61,000 nucleotides of DNA, from contig JABDIN010000028.1 in assembly GCA_013003715.1 (NCBI GenBank), positions 1 to 61,000 on the forward strand, given 5' to 3'. The stretch comes from Desulfobacteraceae bacterium (lineage in GTDB: Bacteria; Desulfobacterota; Desulfobacteria; Desulfobacterales; Desulfosarcinaceae). The notes under the pieces are model-generated. The model was given only the letters and a program-made list of their open reading frames with translations. It was not told where the DNA came from and ran no database searches. Of this stretch, positions 35,237 through 44,800 are shown in pieces. Positions within the stretch are counted from its first letter, which is position 1. Each line of letters starts with the position of its first letter. The translations under genes and the position numbers were made by a program.

Positions 35237-36697
35237 TCAATCCACCTTCACCACTACGATGCGATTACCATCTATCCGGCTCACTTTTATCCGCGCGCCT
35301 TTTTCAATATACTCTCCCTGGGTGACCACATCCAAAAAACGGGATCCGATTTTCATTTTTCCGGCCGGCCTCAGAAGAGACAGGGCAATGCCTTCATCAC
35401 CTGTCTGAACCCCCACGGTTTCGCGGGATTCCATCCGGGCACCTTCAAGGGTGGTCTCCAGATAGGGGCCGTCGATCACCCGGGAGATCCTGGGCAGCAC
35501 AAACCTCAGGGTGAGGAGGGCCAGGAGGAATCCAAACAGCAAAGAGCCGACGACTTGTACGGCGTTTGAAATAAACAGATCCATTTCCCAGGGCAAACTA
35601 GGATCGGGTATCACAAAATCCTGCAGTGCCAGAACCATGCCCATGGCTATCAGCGAAAGACCCGCGATGCCGGCGATGCCGAATCCCGGTATGACAAAAA
35701 GTTCGAATCCCAGGAGAACGATACCCCCCAAGAGGAACAGCATTTCCGTATAATCGGCCAGCCCGACGGTGTATTGATTCATAAATACCAGGGCCAGACA
35801 AAGAATACCCAAAATGCCGGGTAGGCCGAATCCAGGGGATTTGATCTCCGTGTACAGGGCACCCAGACCAATGAGCATGAGAATCGGGGATAGTGTCCCG
35901 ATTAGACCGGCAAAGGATTCAGACCACGTTCGATCGATGCGTTCCACGGTATAACCGGTTATGGAACGCGACGCCAGCATCTCCTCGAGGCTCGAAACGC
36001 TTTTTGTGGAAAAACCGAGTTCAGCGGCTTCCTGATCGTCCATGGTCAGCAATTCGGTTTCGGAAACAATTGTTTTTTTACTCTCAATTTTCTCCTTTTC
36101 CTCATCACTGAGCTCTTCGAGTTCCTGGCGTTCCATATACCTTTTTTCACCATCGACGACGACCTCCAGGACCTCCATACCTTCAGTGACCATTGCTTCG
36201 GACAAGGCCACGGGATAACCGTTTCGTTTGGCCAGAGAACGAAATTGCGCGCGTAACGGGGATTGAAATTTTTCCCCTAATTCTTTGGGGCCCTCTTGGG
36301 AATAGGTGATGGGGGCACAATCACCGATGGTAGTGTTACTTCTCATATAAAGCTCATTGCATGCCAGTGCAATGAGTGCCCCGGCGGAAATCGCCTTTGT
36401 TGTCACGTAGGCAATGGTCCTGTGCCGGGTGTGAGAGACCAGTGTATTGACCATGTCGAGAGCCGAATCCACACGCCCGCCAAAGGTGTCTATCTCAATC
36501 ACCACCAATCCGCTTTCCGTGGTTTTCAAATCCCTCAAGGCCCGTTTCAAGAAAGCCGCCATGGTGGGATTGATCTCCCCGGATATGGGAATAACCTGGA
36601 TTGTCCGGTCGTCGGTTTCAGCAGATACCTTGCCGGCGAACACCGCAATGGATAATACGGCGGTGATCAGAATCGTTATTAAATAATTACTTTTCAT
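35237..36697 (-). CDS. nfeD: NfeD long form: ClpP-class membrane serine protease
   Basis: A 486-residue protein. After a signal peptide (ends near AGKVSAETD) comes a ClpP-class protease domain with EIDTFGGRVDSALDMVNTL and the nucleophile region TKAISAGALIALACNELYM, with NTTIGDCAPI after it. Three to four membrane helices follow (about 265-400), then an OB-fold tail IALSLLRPAGKMKIGSRFLDVVTQGEYI that repeats the C-terminal domain of the short NfeD. Related proteases cut membrane proteins such as stomatin/flotillin partners. It heads the nfeD-nfeD-floA operon. Confidence 0.9.
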   Translation of the reverse strand: MKSNYLITILITAVLSIAVFAGKVSAETDDRTIQVIPISGEINPTMAAFLKRALRDLKTTESGLVVIEIDTFGGRVDSALDMVNTLVSHTRHRTIAYVTTKAISAGALIALACNELYMRSNTTIGDCAPITYSQEGPKELGEKFQSPLRAQFRSLAKRNGYPVALSEAMVTEGMEVLEVVVDGEKRYMERQELEELSDEEKEKIESKKTIVSETELLTMDDQEAAELGFSTKSVSSLEEMLASRSITGYTVERIDRTWSESFAGLIGTLSPILMLIGLGALYTEIKSPGFGLPGILGILCLALVFMNQYTVGLADYTEMLFLLGGIVLLGFELFVIPGFGIAGIAGLSLIAMGMVLALQDFVIPDPSLPWEMDLFISNAVQVVGSLLFGFLLALLTLRFVLPRISRVIDGPYLETTLEGARMESRETVGVQTGDEGIALSLLRPAGKMKIGSRFLDVVTQGEYIEKGARIKVSRIDGNRIVVVKVD

Positions 36698-36896
36698 GAT
36701 TTTAAACGCTTATATTGCATCGTGGGTGGTTGTTGAATGGATCAGCGAAAGTGTATCCGAAATCCAACTCCGGATACCCCCGGTGAACCATTTTTTGAAA
36801 TAATTTTAGAGGTTATACCGATTAGATACCACAAATCCTCACATTGTACTACCCTCAATTGCAAGATGGTTTACATCATTAACGGCAGCCCCGGTT

Positions 36897-36932
36897 CCGG
36901 TCGATCACCGGTTAGATATAACCGGCGACCGG
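36897..36932. repeat. Compound inverted repeat (CCGGTCG / CCGGTTA nested arms)
   Basis: Inner arms CCGGTTA (36908-36914) and TAACCGG (36919-36925) close a GATA loop. Outer arms CCGGTCG (36897-36903) and CGACCGG (36926-36932) pair outside them, with a four-base bulge on one side. It could be a terminator-like or protein-binding element between divergent genes. Confidence 0.6.
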
Positions 36933-36948
36933 GAAATTGGGGTCGAAA

Positions 36949-36966
36949 TGTTACAACTTGTTACAA
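36949..36966 (+). promoter_or_regulatory. Direct repeat TGTTACAA x2, 10-bp phased: probable response-regulator site
   Basis: TGTTACAA occurs at 36949-36956 and again at 36959-36966, exactly one helical turn apart. OmpR-family regulators such as CpxR bind tandem half-sites with this spacing. The site lies about 100 bases before the CpxP-like gene, so it probably mediates autoregulation of the envelope stress genes. Confidence 0.55.
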
Positions 36967-37061
36967 ATCGTTGCCATATGGAAAAGCATTCTGTTCCATC
37001 CCCCTGTTAAGTTACCTCCATGATTAACCTTTCTACTAATGCAAAGCTAAAGGAGGACGAA

Positions 37062-37514
37062 ATGGTGAATTTAACCGTCAGACGATCACTCGTCGGCATA
37101 TTGGTGGTCAGCATGTTCATGGTTTTCAGTTGCAACCGTAAGGGCAATGAGGATAAATTCGAATTCATCACCGAAGAGATGAGCGACAGGCTCGACCTTG
37201 ATGCTCATCAGCAGGAACAGCTGAAACAATTGAAAAATCGACTGCTGAACAGCGTGAAATCAGAAGTACACTCACCGGCGGGTTTAATGGATGTGGTGAT
37301 CAACGAACTTGAACAGGATACCGTGGATGAAGCGCACCTTAAATCCCGCTTGGATGAAAAACTGGCCGAAGCGGAAGAAATCGGCAGTGTGTTCCTATCC
37401 AGTTTTGTGGAATTTCATGGTATGCTGACCCCGGAACAGCGTATCAAACTGGTTAAAGAGCTGGGGAAATTAAAGAAATATCACAACCGGTTCTGCAGAC
37501 ATGATAATAACTGA
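37062..37514 (+). CDS. CpxP/Spy-like lipoprotein with LTxxQ motifs
   Basis: About 150 residues from the ATG at 37062, chosen because AAAGGAGGACGA is directly upstream. The signal ends in a lipobox-like FMVFSC, so it is probably a lipoprotein. The mature part is helical, with LDAHQQEQLKQLKNRLL and, near the end, LTPEQRIKLVKELGKL, the LTxxQ motif of CpxP/Spy periplasmic chaperones. It is followed 90 bases later by the response regulator and kinase, as in Cpx systems, where CpxP dampens the kinase. Confidence 0.78.
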   Translation: MVNLTVRRSLVGILVVSMFMVFSCNRKGNEDKFEFITEEMSDRLDLDAHQQEQLKQLKNRLLNSVKSEVHSPAGLMDVVINELEQDTVDEAHLKSRLDEKLAEAEEIGSVFLSSFVEFHGMLTPEQRIKLVKELGKLKKYHNRFCRHDNN

Positions 37515-37606
37515 GTCTGCAGCACCCACCGCCCCGGAAGATCGGGTGGCCCGATGAAAAACGCGTCCGCCGATGCCGATTTCACCGAATAAATTGATGA
37601 AACATA

Positions 37607-38314
37607 ATGAAACCATTGATACTGATCATCGACGATGATGAAAAGCTGAACAAGCTATTGACCGCTTTCCTGGCTGATTTCGGTTATGAGGTGATCAGCG
37701 CCGTACACCCGCATAAGGGGCTTGATAAAATCAAACAGCAAAATCCCGCCCTCGTGGTATTGGATGTGATGCTCCCGGATATGAATGGTTTCGAGGTATG
37801 CAGGGCCATTCGATCGGAATATACGGTGCCCGTGATCATGCTGACGGCAAGAGGGGAGGTAACGGACAGGATCGTGGGACTTGAACTGGGTGCGGATGAT
37901 TACCTGGCCAAACCATTTGAACCCCGGGAGTTGGTGGCCCGCATTCAGAGTGTATTACGTCGTGTATCAGCCATCATGGATCTCCCCATCCAGCGATTCG
38001 GTGAATTGGAAATCGATTATACCAAACGGGAGGCCCGGTGTAACAATCTACTCGTCGACTTGACCACGAACGAGTTTAATGCACTGTTATTGCTGGTTAA
38101 ACATCCAGGGAAAGTACTGAACCGCGACCAGATCCTCCAGGAACTCAGGGGTATGGATTGCGAGGCTTTCAACCGGTCCGTGGACATAACCATGAGCCGG
38201 CTACGTCAAAAGCTGGGCGACGATCCCAAACAGCCGCAGTATATCAAAACGGTATGGGGGACCGGTTACGTGTTTATCGGGGAGAGAACGGACCATGCGG
38301 ATTCCCTGGATTAA
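37607..38314 (+). CDS. OmpR/CpxR-family response regulator
   Basis: A 235-residue regulator. The receiver domain has the acidic pocket DDDE near residue 10, the phosphoacceptor in LVVLDVMLPDMNGF and the lysine in GADDYLAKPFEP. The C-terminal winged helix (about 130-228) includes LTTNEFNALLLLVKHPGKVLNRDQIL and SVDITMSRLRQKLGDD. The stop lies inside the start of the kinase gene (20-base overlap), so the pair is co-translated. The order CpxP-like, regulator, kinase suggests an envelope-stress (Cpx-type) system. Confidence 0.92.
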   Translation: MKPLILIIDDDEKLNKLLTAFLADFGYEVISAVHPHKGLDKIKQQNPALVVLDVMLPDMNGFEVCRAIRSEYTVPVIMLTARGEVTDRIVGLELGADDYLAKPFEPRELVARIQSVLRRVSAIMDLPIQRFGELEIDYTKREARCNNLLVDLTTNEFNALLLLVKHPGKVLNRDQILQELRGMDCEAFNRSVDITMSRLRQKLGDDPKQPQYIKTVWGTGYVFIGERTDHADSLD

Positions 38315-39632
38315 ACGGTCCCTCGGATCTATTTTCAGCAAATTGCTGATGGTGATGATTGTCACGGCGTTCATCGTATCCATTCTCGTTATTTTGTTCG
38401 TGGGCCGCATCTTTCGTGAATTGTCCGGAGAATCTTTTCATAAAAACGCCATCCAGTATGCGGAATATCTGATTACCGACCTGGGTAATCCGCCCGATTA
38501 CCTGAGGGCGCTTGAAATTTCCCGGCGCGCCTCCTTGTACATTCAATATATAGGTTCCGAAAATTCCTGGTCCACCTCCCCTGTTGAAATCCCGCTGGAC
38601 CGCGCCCGCATGAGCACCTCCGGCACCTACCCGCATATTCGTTTCGGAAAATACCGTAAACATCACTTCATTGAATTCACCAGAGACGGGGCTAAATATT
38701 TTTTCGAATTGGCCGGAGTGGAACGACAGGAATCCTTATTCAAAAAATTGACCATCACTTTATTGATCTCGCTGGTCATCGTTTTCATCGGGGGTTATGC
38801 GGCGGTAAGGTGGGTGCTGAAACCCATCAATGATCTGGCCGATGGTGTACGGCGAGTGGGGACCGGACAACTGAATTTTCAGGTCAGGATCAATAGCAGG
38901 GATGAACTCGGTGAACTGGCAGCGGCATTTAACGACATGACCCGTCTGATTCGGGAAATGCTTCATGCCAAGGAGCGTTTGCTGCTGGATGTCAGCCACG
39001 AGCTCCGCTCACCCATCACCCGGATGAAGGTCTCTCTGGCCATGATGCCGGATTCGGCCATTACCCGCAGCATCACGGAAGATGTGGCTGAAATGGAGGT
39101 CATGGTCACCGAAATACTGGAATCCGCGAGATTGAAAAGCCCGGGTAATGGATTGAAATTGAGAAAAGTGGATTTATGCAAGCTCATCCCGGTTGTGGGT
39201 AAGGAATTATCCGGCCGCAAGCCCGGTATAAGGGTATCTGATCTGCCTGATGAGCAATGGGTGCTCGCAGATGAAGCAAAATTAAAAATCGTCCTGAAGA
39301 ACATTGTCGGTAATGCCCTCAAATACGCCGGGAATACCGGACAACCCGTGGAGATTTCCCTGACCACCCTGTCTCCGTATGTGATTATTCGCATTGTCGA
39401 CACCGGCATAGGGATCAATAAGCAGGATATTCCATATGTGTTTGAACCGTTTTACCGGACGGACACCTCCCGATCCAGGCATACCGGTGGTTATGGCCTT
39501 GGGTTGAGTATTTGCAAAACCATTGTCGAAGCCCATGGCGGTAAAATTGAAATTGACAGCGACATTGAAATAGGAACCACCGTACGGATATACTTGAAAG
39601 AAACAGCTATCGGCGACCCGTTGGAAAAATGA
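38295..39632 (+). CDS. CpxA-like sensor histidine kinase
   Basis: A 445-residue membrane kinase. There are two membrane helices (about 17-40 and 150-175) around a short periplasmic sensor, then a HAMP domain (LKPINDLADGVRRVGTGQLN). The dimerisation helix carries the phosphorylated histidine in LLDVSHELRSPITRM, and the ATPase domain has N (IVGNALKYAG), G1 (IVDTGIGI), F and G2 (TGGYGLGLSICK) boxes. It pairs with the overlapping regulator gene. Confidence 0.92.
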   Translation: MRIPWIKRSLGSIFSKLLMVMIVTAFIVSILVILFVGRIFRELSGESFHKNAIQYAEYLITDLGNPPDYLRALEISRRASLYIQYIGSENSWSTSPVEIPLDRARMSTSGTYPHIRFGKYRKHHFIEFTRDGAKYFFELAGVERQESLFKKLTITLLISLVIVFIGGYAAVRWVLKPINDLADGVRRVGTGQLNFQVRINSRDELGELAAAFNDMTRLIREMLHAKERLLLDVSHELRSPITRMKVSLAMMPDSAITRSITEDVAEMEVMVTEILESARLKSPGNGLKLRKVDLCKLIPVVGKELSGRKPGIRVSDLPDEQWVLADEAKLKIVLKNIVGNALKYAGNTGQPVEISLTTLSPYVIIRIVDTGIGINKQDIPYVFEPFYRTDTSRSRHTGGYGLGLSICKTIVEAHGGKIEIDSDIEIGTTVRIYLKETAIGDPLEK

Positions 39633-39659
39633 AGGGTTCAGAAAGGGTGACGGGTTGAT

Positions 39660-40556
39660 TCATCCCCATGTCCAATTACATCGGCTGATCAGACGGATGG
39701 CCTGCTGACGAACCTTGGGGACGGGATCTTTTACCAATTTCAGGATGGTCTTTTTAAACACCGTAATTTTCTCAACGGAAAGTTCGAAAAGTCGTATGAG
39801 CACCTGTTCGCGGATGTCGGGGCTGGGATCGGACAGGCATTTGCCATAGACCTTCAGGTAATTTTCCATACGGCTCACCAAGCCGAATGATGCAAGGGCA
39901 TCCATCCGAACCAGCTCATTTTCATGCTCCAAACATTGTAACAATACCGAAATCACTTTTTTTTCGTTCTCGCTAAACCGCCATAAGTTGCAGATGATGA
40001 CCCTTTTTTTATCCAGGGTGGCATTATCCAGTTCCCGGATCAGTATATAAAGTTGATCGATGTCTCCGATATTTGCCAGGGCGCAGATAGCGGCTTGTTG
40101 GACATCCGGATCATTGTCGGACAATAGTTCCCTGAGATGTCTTGACGCCTTCTTATTCCCCTCCCAACCCAGCGCAAAGGCTGCATTGGCACGGATTTTA
40201 TCGTCCGGGTGAGAAATGTCCTCGACCAAATGCAGGTGAAGTTGCCGGGTATCGTCTAAAAATCCGCCGAGAAGACACAATTGAATCGAGGCAGCGCGTC
40301 TGAGTTCCTCGCTTTGATCCATATCGGACATAAAATGGTATATAGGCCACACCACCTCGTTTTTGGCAATACCTCCCAATAGTACGATGATCTTATGCTT
40401 TAATTCTTCATCCGCTCTGAACAGGGCCGATATCAATAAGGGTACCGCTTTTTCGGTTTCGGCCAGAAAGGTTTCCACCGACTCCGTGTACGCTCTGGCT
40501 TTGCCGAGGATGCGCTCCCTGCGGTCGAATTGAATGATGTTGTTTTTCAAACCCAC
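39660..40556 (-). CDS. HEAT-repeat protein
   Basis: A 298-residue helical repeat protein with about six HEAT/PBS-lyase-type repeats. Examples are DDKIRANAAFALGWEGNKKA, DPDVQQAAICALANIGD, NELVRMDALASFGLVS and DPVPKVRQQAIRLISR. Such scaffolds bind other proteins. AAAGGG stands eight bases before the GTG start. It overlaps the end of a possible small upstream gene by 10 bases. The partner is unknown. Confidence 0.8.
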   Translation of the reverse strand: MGLKNNIIQFDRRERILGKARAYTESVETFLAETEKAVPLLISALFRADEELKHKIIVLLGGIAKNEVVWPIYHFMSDMDQSEELRRAASIQLCLLGGFLDDTRQLHLHLVEDISHPDDKIRANAAFALGWEGNKKASRHLRELLSDNDPDVQQAAICALANIGDIDQLYILIRELDNATLDKKRVIICNLWRFSENEKKVISVLLQCLEHENELVRMDALASFGLVSRMENYLKVYGKCLSDPSPDIREQVLIRLFELSVEKITVFKKTILKLVKDPVPKVRQQAIRLISRCNWTWG

Positions 40557-40717
40557 GCCGGCAACCCTTTTATTAAACCATTCCGGTAATTTATTGTTTC
40601 GTCAAGTAAGCTGATCATCGCATAAAAACCGATGATATGTCCATGTCTAAATAGATTGATCTGATCGTAAATTCCGGCCCGATTGACAAGAAAGCGATAA
40701 CCGTCTATTTTTTCCAT
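40547..40717 (-). CDS. Possible small protein upstream of the HEAT gene
   Basis: A frame of about 56 codons from an ATG at 40717 (MEKIDGYRFLVNRAGIYDQ) to a TGA that overlaps the HEAT-repeat start by 10 bases. AGGA precedes the ATG closely. The overlap suggests translational coupling, but no family is recognised, and the region also has to supply the rhomboid promoter on the other strand. The frame extends to 40759. Confidence 0.4.
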   Translation of the reverse strand: MEKIDGYRFLVNRAGIYDQINLFRHGHIIGFYAMISLLDETINYRNGLIKGLPAWV

Positions 40718-40772
40718 AATCCTGATTGGTATATCAATACCGTCCCGTAACCCAAGCATACGTGATCATGCC

Positions 40773-41453
40773 GTGATACCCTTAAAAGATGAGAACCCTG
40801 CGAAACACGTTGCAGTTGTAAATTATCTGCTGCTATTTATCAATATCACCGTATTTCTCCTCCAGGTGTTCTACTTCCCCGAGGGGCTTTCCCATTGGAT
40901 CGGACAATACGGATTTGTTCCCCGAAACGCCATCGCCTGGGCCACCACCCCTGCGGATTTACCCGTATGGACCCCACTGACCGTATTCACCTCCATGTTC
41001 ATGCACGGCGGGTGGATGCACATCGCCGGCAACGCCCTCTTTTTATATATCTTCGGCGACAATGTGGAAGATGTTCTCGGCCATTTCCGGTATCTCTGTT
41101 TTTACCTGGCCTGTGGATTGGCAGCCACATCAGCCCATGCCATCTCAAATATGCACTCGGTCATTCCGACCATAGGCGCCAGTGGTGCCATCGCCGGTGT
41201 GCTCGGGGCCTATCTGTTTTTGTTTCCCAAAGCCCGTGTCCATACATTGATCATTATCGTCATATTTTTCCGGATTGTGAAAATTCCGGCGTTTATATTG
41301 TTGATCTACTGGATCGCTATTCAGGTGGTCTCCGCCACGATTGAACAATCGTCCAACTCCGGCGGTATCGCCTGGTTTGCTCATATCGGCGGTTTTCTGG
41401 CGGGATTTCTTCTGATCATGATGATGAAGAAAAACCGGCGCCGGCCATATTGA
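40773..41453 (+). CDS. Rhomboid-family intramembrane serine protease
   Basis: A 226-residue membrane protein with six helices. The catalytic serine lies in TIGASGAIAGVLGAYL (GxSG) and the histidine in WFAHIGGFLAGFLL. MFMHGGWMHIAGNALFLYIFGDNVE is the conserved early block with the oxyanion histidine and asparagine. It cleaves transmembrane segments of other proteins. The start GTG at 40773 gives IPLKDENPAKHV, the usual rhomboid opening. Confidence 0.9.
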   Translation: MIPLKDENPAKHVAVVNYLLLFINITVFLLQVFYFPEGLSHWIGQYGFVPRNAIAWATTPADLPVWTPLTVFTSMFMHGGWMHIAGNALFLYIFGDNVEDVLGHFRYLCFYLACGLAATSAHAISNMHSVIPTIGASGAIAGVLGAYLFLFPKARVHTLIIIVIFFRIVKIPAFILLIYWIAIQVVSATIEQSSNSGGIAWFAHIGGFLAGFLLIMMMKKNRRRPY

Positions 41454-41474
41454 AGGTGAGGAAAACGAATACCG

Positions 41475-41891
41475 CTACACCCTATAGGACGGCCCGTACT
41501 TGACCTCGGGTAATTCGTTATATTGTCGTAAAATGAATTTCCAGGCAAAATCAGGGTGGGCGAAATAGGTGGCGCTCTTTGTGCGGAAACGGTCGGCAAA
41601 AGAATCGGTCATGGGAATTCTCTCATTTTCATCGATAAAATTGCGTTCATGGGTCTGGGTGAAAACCACCTTGTCGCCGAGTTTTTCACGAAGTACGGAA
41701 ACCGGCACCGGTGGCCTGGTTGTGGTGAACCATTTTTCATCCACATCAATAGAGATCCGGGCCGTTACGCGGATCACATAGCGGTCTCCGGCAATTTTCC
41801 GGCTGTTATCCATGAGATTGAGCGTCAATCCGTTTTCAAGGTTCAGGGTATCAATTAGCTTATCTGCCATTTTCAGGTCCTCTGCTGACAT
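41475..41891 (-). CDS. Unknown protein abutting the EndoQ-UvrD gene
   Basis: A 138-residue soluble protein with no recognised family. Segments include NLENGLTLNLMDNSRKIAGDRYVIRVTARI and VPVSVLREKLGDKVVFTQTHERNFID. Its ATG follows the TAA of the EndoQ-helicase gene with no base between, so translation is coupled. That makes it a candidate accessory factor of the repair enzyme, though this is inference from position alone. Confidence 0.65.
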   Translation of the reverse strand: MSAEDLKMADKLIDTLNLENGLTLNLMDNSRKIAGDRYVIRVTARISIDVDEKWFTTTRPPVPVSVLREKLGDKVVFTQTHERNFIDENERIPMTDSFADRFRTKSATYFAHPDFAWKFILRQYNELPEVKYGPSYRV

Positions 41892-44800
41892 TTAAAATAA
41901 AGGCAATTGTTTCTGGGTTTTCTTTTTCGGACGGGCAAGGTGATCGAGGTGATCCCGGAGATGGGTTTCGATGTCCCTCACAAAATCGGAGAGTGTTCGC
42001 TCCACGGTTTTTCCGAATATGTGCCGTTTTTTGGCCATGGTCAGGTAAAGATTATGCTGGGCGCGTGTCATGGCCACGTAAAACAGCCGCCTCTCTTCAT
42101 CCCTGTCAACCATCTCACCGGGTGAGTGTCGATACGGTATAAAATCATTCTCGCAACCAGCAATAAATACTACCTGAAATTCCAGCCCTTTGGACGCATG
42201 CATGGTCATCAGGGTCACGAACTGCGCATTAGGATTGTATATATCCGTATCCCCGGCAAGGCAAAGTCCGGAAAGAAAGTTCGGCATTGGGCTGTTGGTT
42301 TTTGCGGCCATCTCCTTCAATCTGTCCAATGCTATGGTTGAAGCGTTCGGCTGATTAAACACGGCGGCCAGGGCGGTGTTCTCAACCAGATGGGCCAGGG
42401 TGTCCACCGGTTTCAGATCTGAAATGTCCTGCACCAATTGCGAAAGATTTCGTATCATGTCGAATAACCGCTGCTGGCGGGAAAGAGACAGGCCCGGCAC
42501 GGGAATGCGGGCGGCTTTTGCCAGCGCTGTATGCAGGGAAAGGGATTTGGCATATGCCCAGTGGACAATGGTGTCCAGATCCTTATTGCCCGGTGACGGC
42601 TTGAACAATACGGCAATTCGCCTGAAATCCGAGAAGCTGCCGGTACCGGAGACCACGGCGGCCAATGATATGAGTTCCGCTATTCCTTTTTGCCCCATCA
42701 GGTGATCTTTACCGGCAATTCGGCAGGGAATACCGGCCTTCTCCAATGCTTCGGAAATGACACGTCCCTGTTGGTGTGTGCGGTAGAGAACGGCAAAGTC
42801 CGAGAAGGCGCGCTGGAAGGTCTGCGTGGTTTCAACTTTCCCGAAATCCACAGCGTAAAAACCGGTACCGCCGACGGACCGTTCGATGATTTTCCCGATG
42901 GCCACGGCTTCCGCCTTTTCAGACGCCAGCTCGAGTATATTGATCACAGGATCGCCGTTGATTCGGGAGTATGTCCGGACGCCGGTGGTTTCGTCCAGCA
43001 GTATCTTGTGGTTTTGGATAATCTGATGGCTTGATTCCAGAATAGCTTCCGTGGAACGGTAGTTTCGATGGAGCTCAATAACACGTGCACCGGGAAAATC
43101 CTCGCGGAATTTTCTGAAAAAACCGAGATCCGACCCTCTGAATCCGTATATGGATTGATCCGGATCCCCGATCACACAGAGATTCTTATCCGGGGGGCAA
43201 AGGGCTTTGAGTATGCGGTACTGCCCCTGATTCAGGTCCTGATATTCATCCACAAAAATATACGACCATTTGTCCCGGCAGGCCTTCTGAAGTACCAGGT
43301 CTGATTCAAGGCGGAGAACCATGTTGAATATCAGGTCTTCAAAATCGCAATATCCCTGTATGGCCATCAGGCGTTGATAGCTGTGATAAAATCGTGAAAA
43401 ATCTGCGGTATCCCTACCGTTGGTCACCACCGACAGATTGTCATCGCCGGGGCCGACGATGGCCTGTTTGGCGGCCACCAGCATGTCGAGCGCACGGCCA
43501 GGCTTGTAGGGTGTTGACTTGGGTCCACCAAAGGTCAGTTCCAGCGCATCCGCGACGATATCCCTTCGAACGGAATCGTCCGCCACGCTTATGGGATTGT
43601 CCGGTGCCTGATCATTGAGAACCTCCAGGCACAAGGCATGAAAAGTAACGGCCAATGGCAGCTGATCGGCATCATCCAATAGCGCCGATAACCGGTTTCG
43701 CAGTTCCGAAGCCGCTTTATTGGTAAAGGTCAGGGCCAGAATATTCCGGGGTGATGTCTTTTTCGTGCAAATGAGATGGGCCATGCGGTGGGTGATGGTC
43801 CGGGTTTTACCCGTACCGGGCCCGGCAACGATAATCAGCGGACCGTCACCATGTTCCACAGCCGCCTGCTGCTGTTCATTTAATTGTATCCGGGGAAATT
43901 CCGTTGACCTTGACATATGGTCCGGCTTCCCGTCGTCAACCGAAGACCGTTGAGCTCGAGTATCGCCGGAATCCGCTCTTGATTCCGCGACGGGTTGGAA
44001 AGGCGGATCGTTTATCTGTTTCCGGTCGAAAGACGAAAACAGCGACTGCTGACCAAGTATTTGTTCCCGCTCACCGGATGAAAAAATACTTACCTTGCCG
44101 AATTCACCATCGAAACCCGGGGAAAAATTCACCGAATTTTTACGCATTTTTACGATGGCTTCCCCCAAAAGCGCGATACCGGCCGCGTCAATGGTCTCCT
44201 TGTCCAGTTCGTGCAGGATCCTGAATTCAGGACCGAGTTTTTCCACAAGCTTTTGCCAAACGGTTTTCACTTTTTTGGACCCTGCTCCCACCTGGTAAAT
44301 TTCAGACAGGATATCATCCAATGGGATCAGGTTGTAGAAGGGATGGTGTCTGTCGGGTTTTATACCGGGTTTACGATCGGCGAGTTCCTCCACCCGATAA
44401 AGCACACCCAGGGTGAGCGCTTTGCCGCATACCGGGCAGATCCCTTTGTGTTTCATGGTTTCGACGGGCCACAGACATATCCCGCATTTGCGATGCCCGT
44501 CCGCATGATATTTTCCCTGGTCGGGGTAAAACTCAAAGGTTCCTTTGAACCGGTGCGTATCGCCGGTTTCAAGGGTGCTGCGTATGGCGTCAAAAGACAA
44601 TTCACAATCAAACAAATTGGCTTCACGGCCCAGCTTCATGGGGGAATGGGCATCCGAATTGGACACCAGGGTGTATCTATCCAGCGATGACACCCGCCAA
44701 TTCATTGCCGGGTCTGAACTGAGGCCGGTTTCCACTGCGAAAATATGAGGGCTCAGGTCTTCAAAACAATCGGTGATGGCATCATATCCTGATTTGGATC

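Larger units (their letters stand above)
36698..37061. other. Divergent regulatory region between nfeD and the cpx-like genes
   Basis: About 360 bases. It contains a compound inverted repeat at 36897-36932 and a pair of phased TGTTACAA boxes at 36949-36966, described separately. Small frames here have no ribosome binding sites. Confidence 0.5.
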
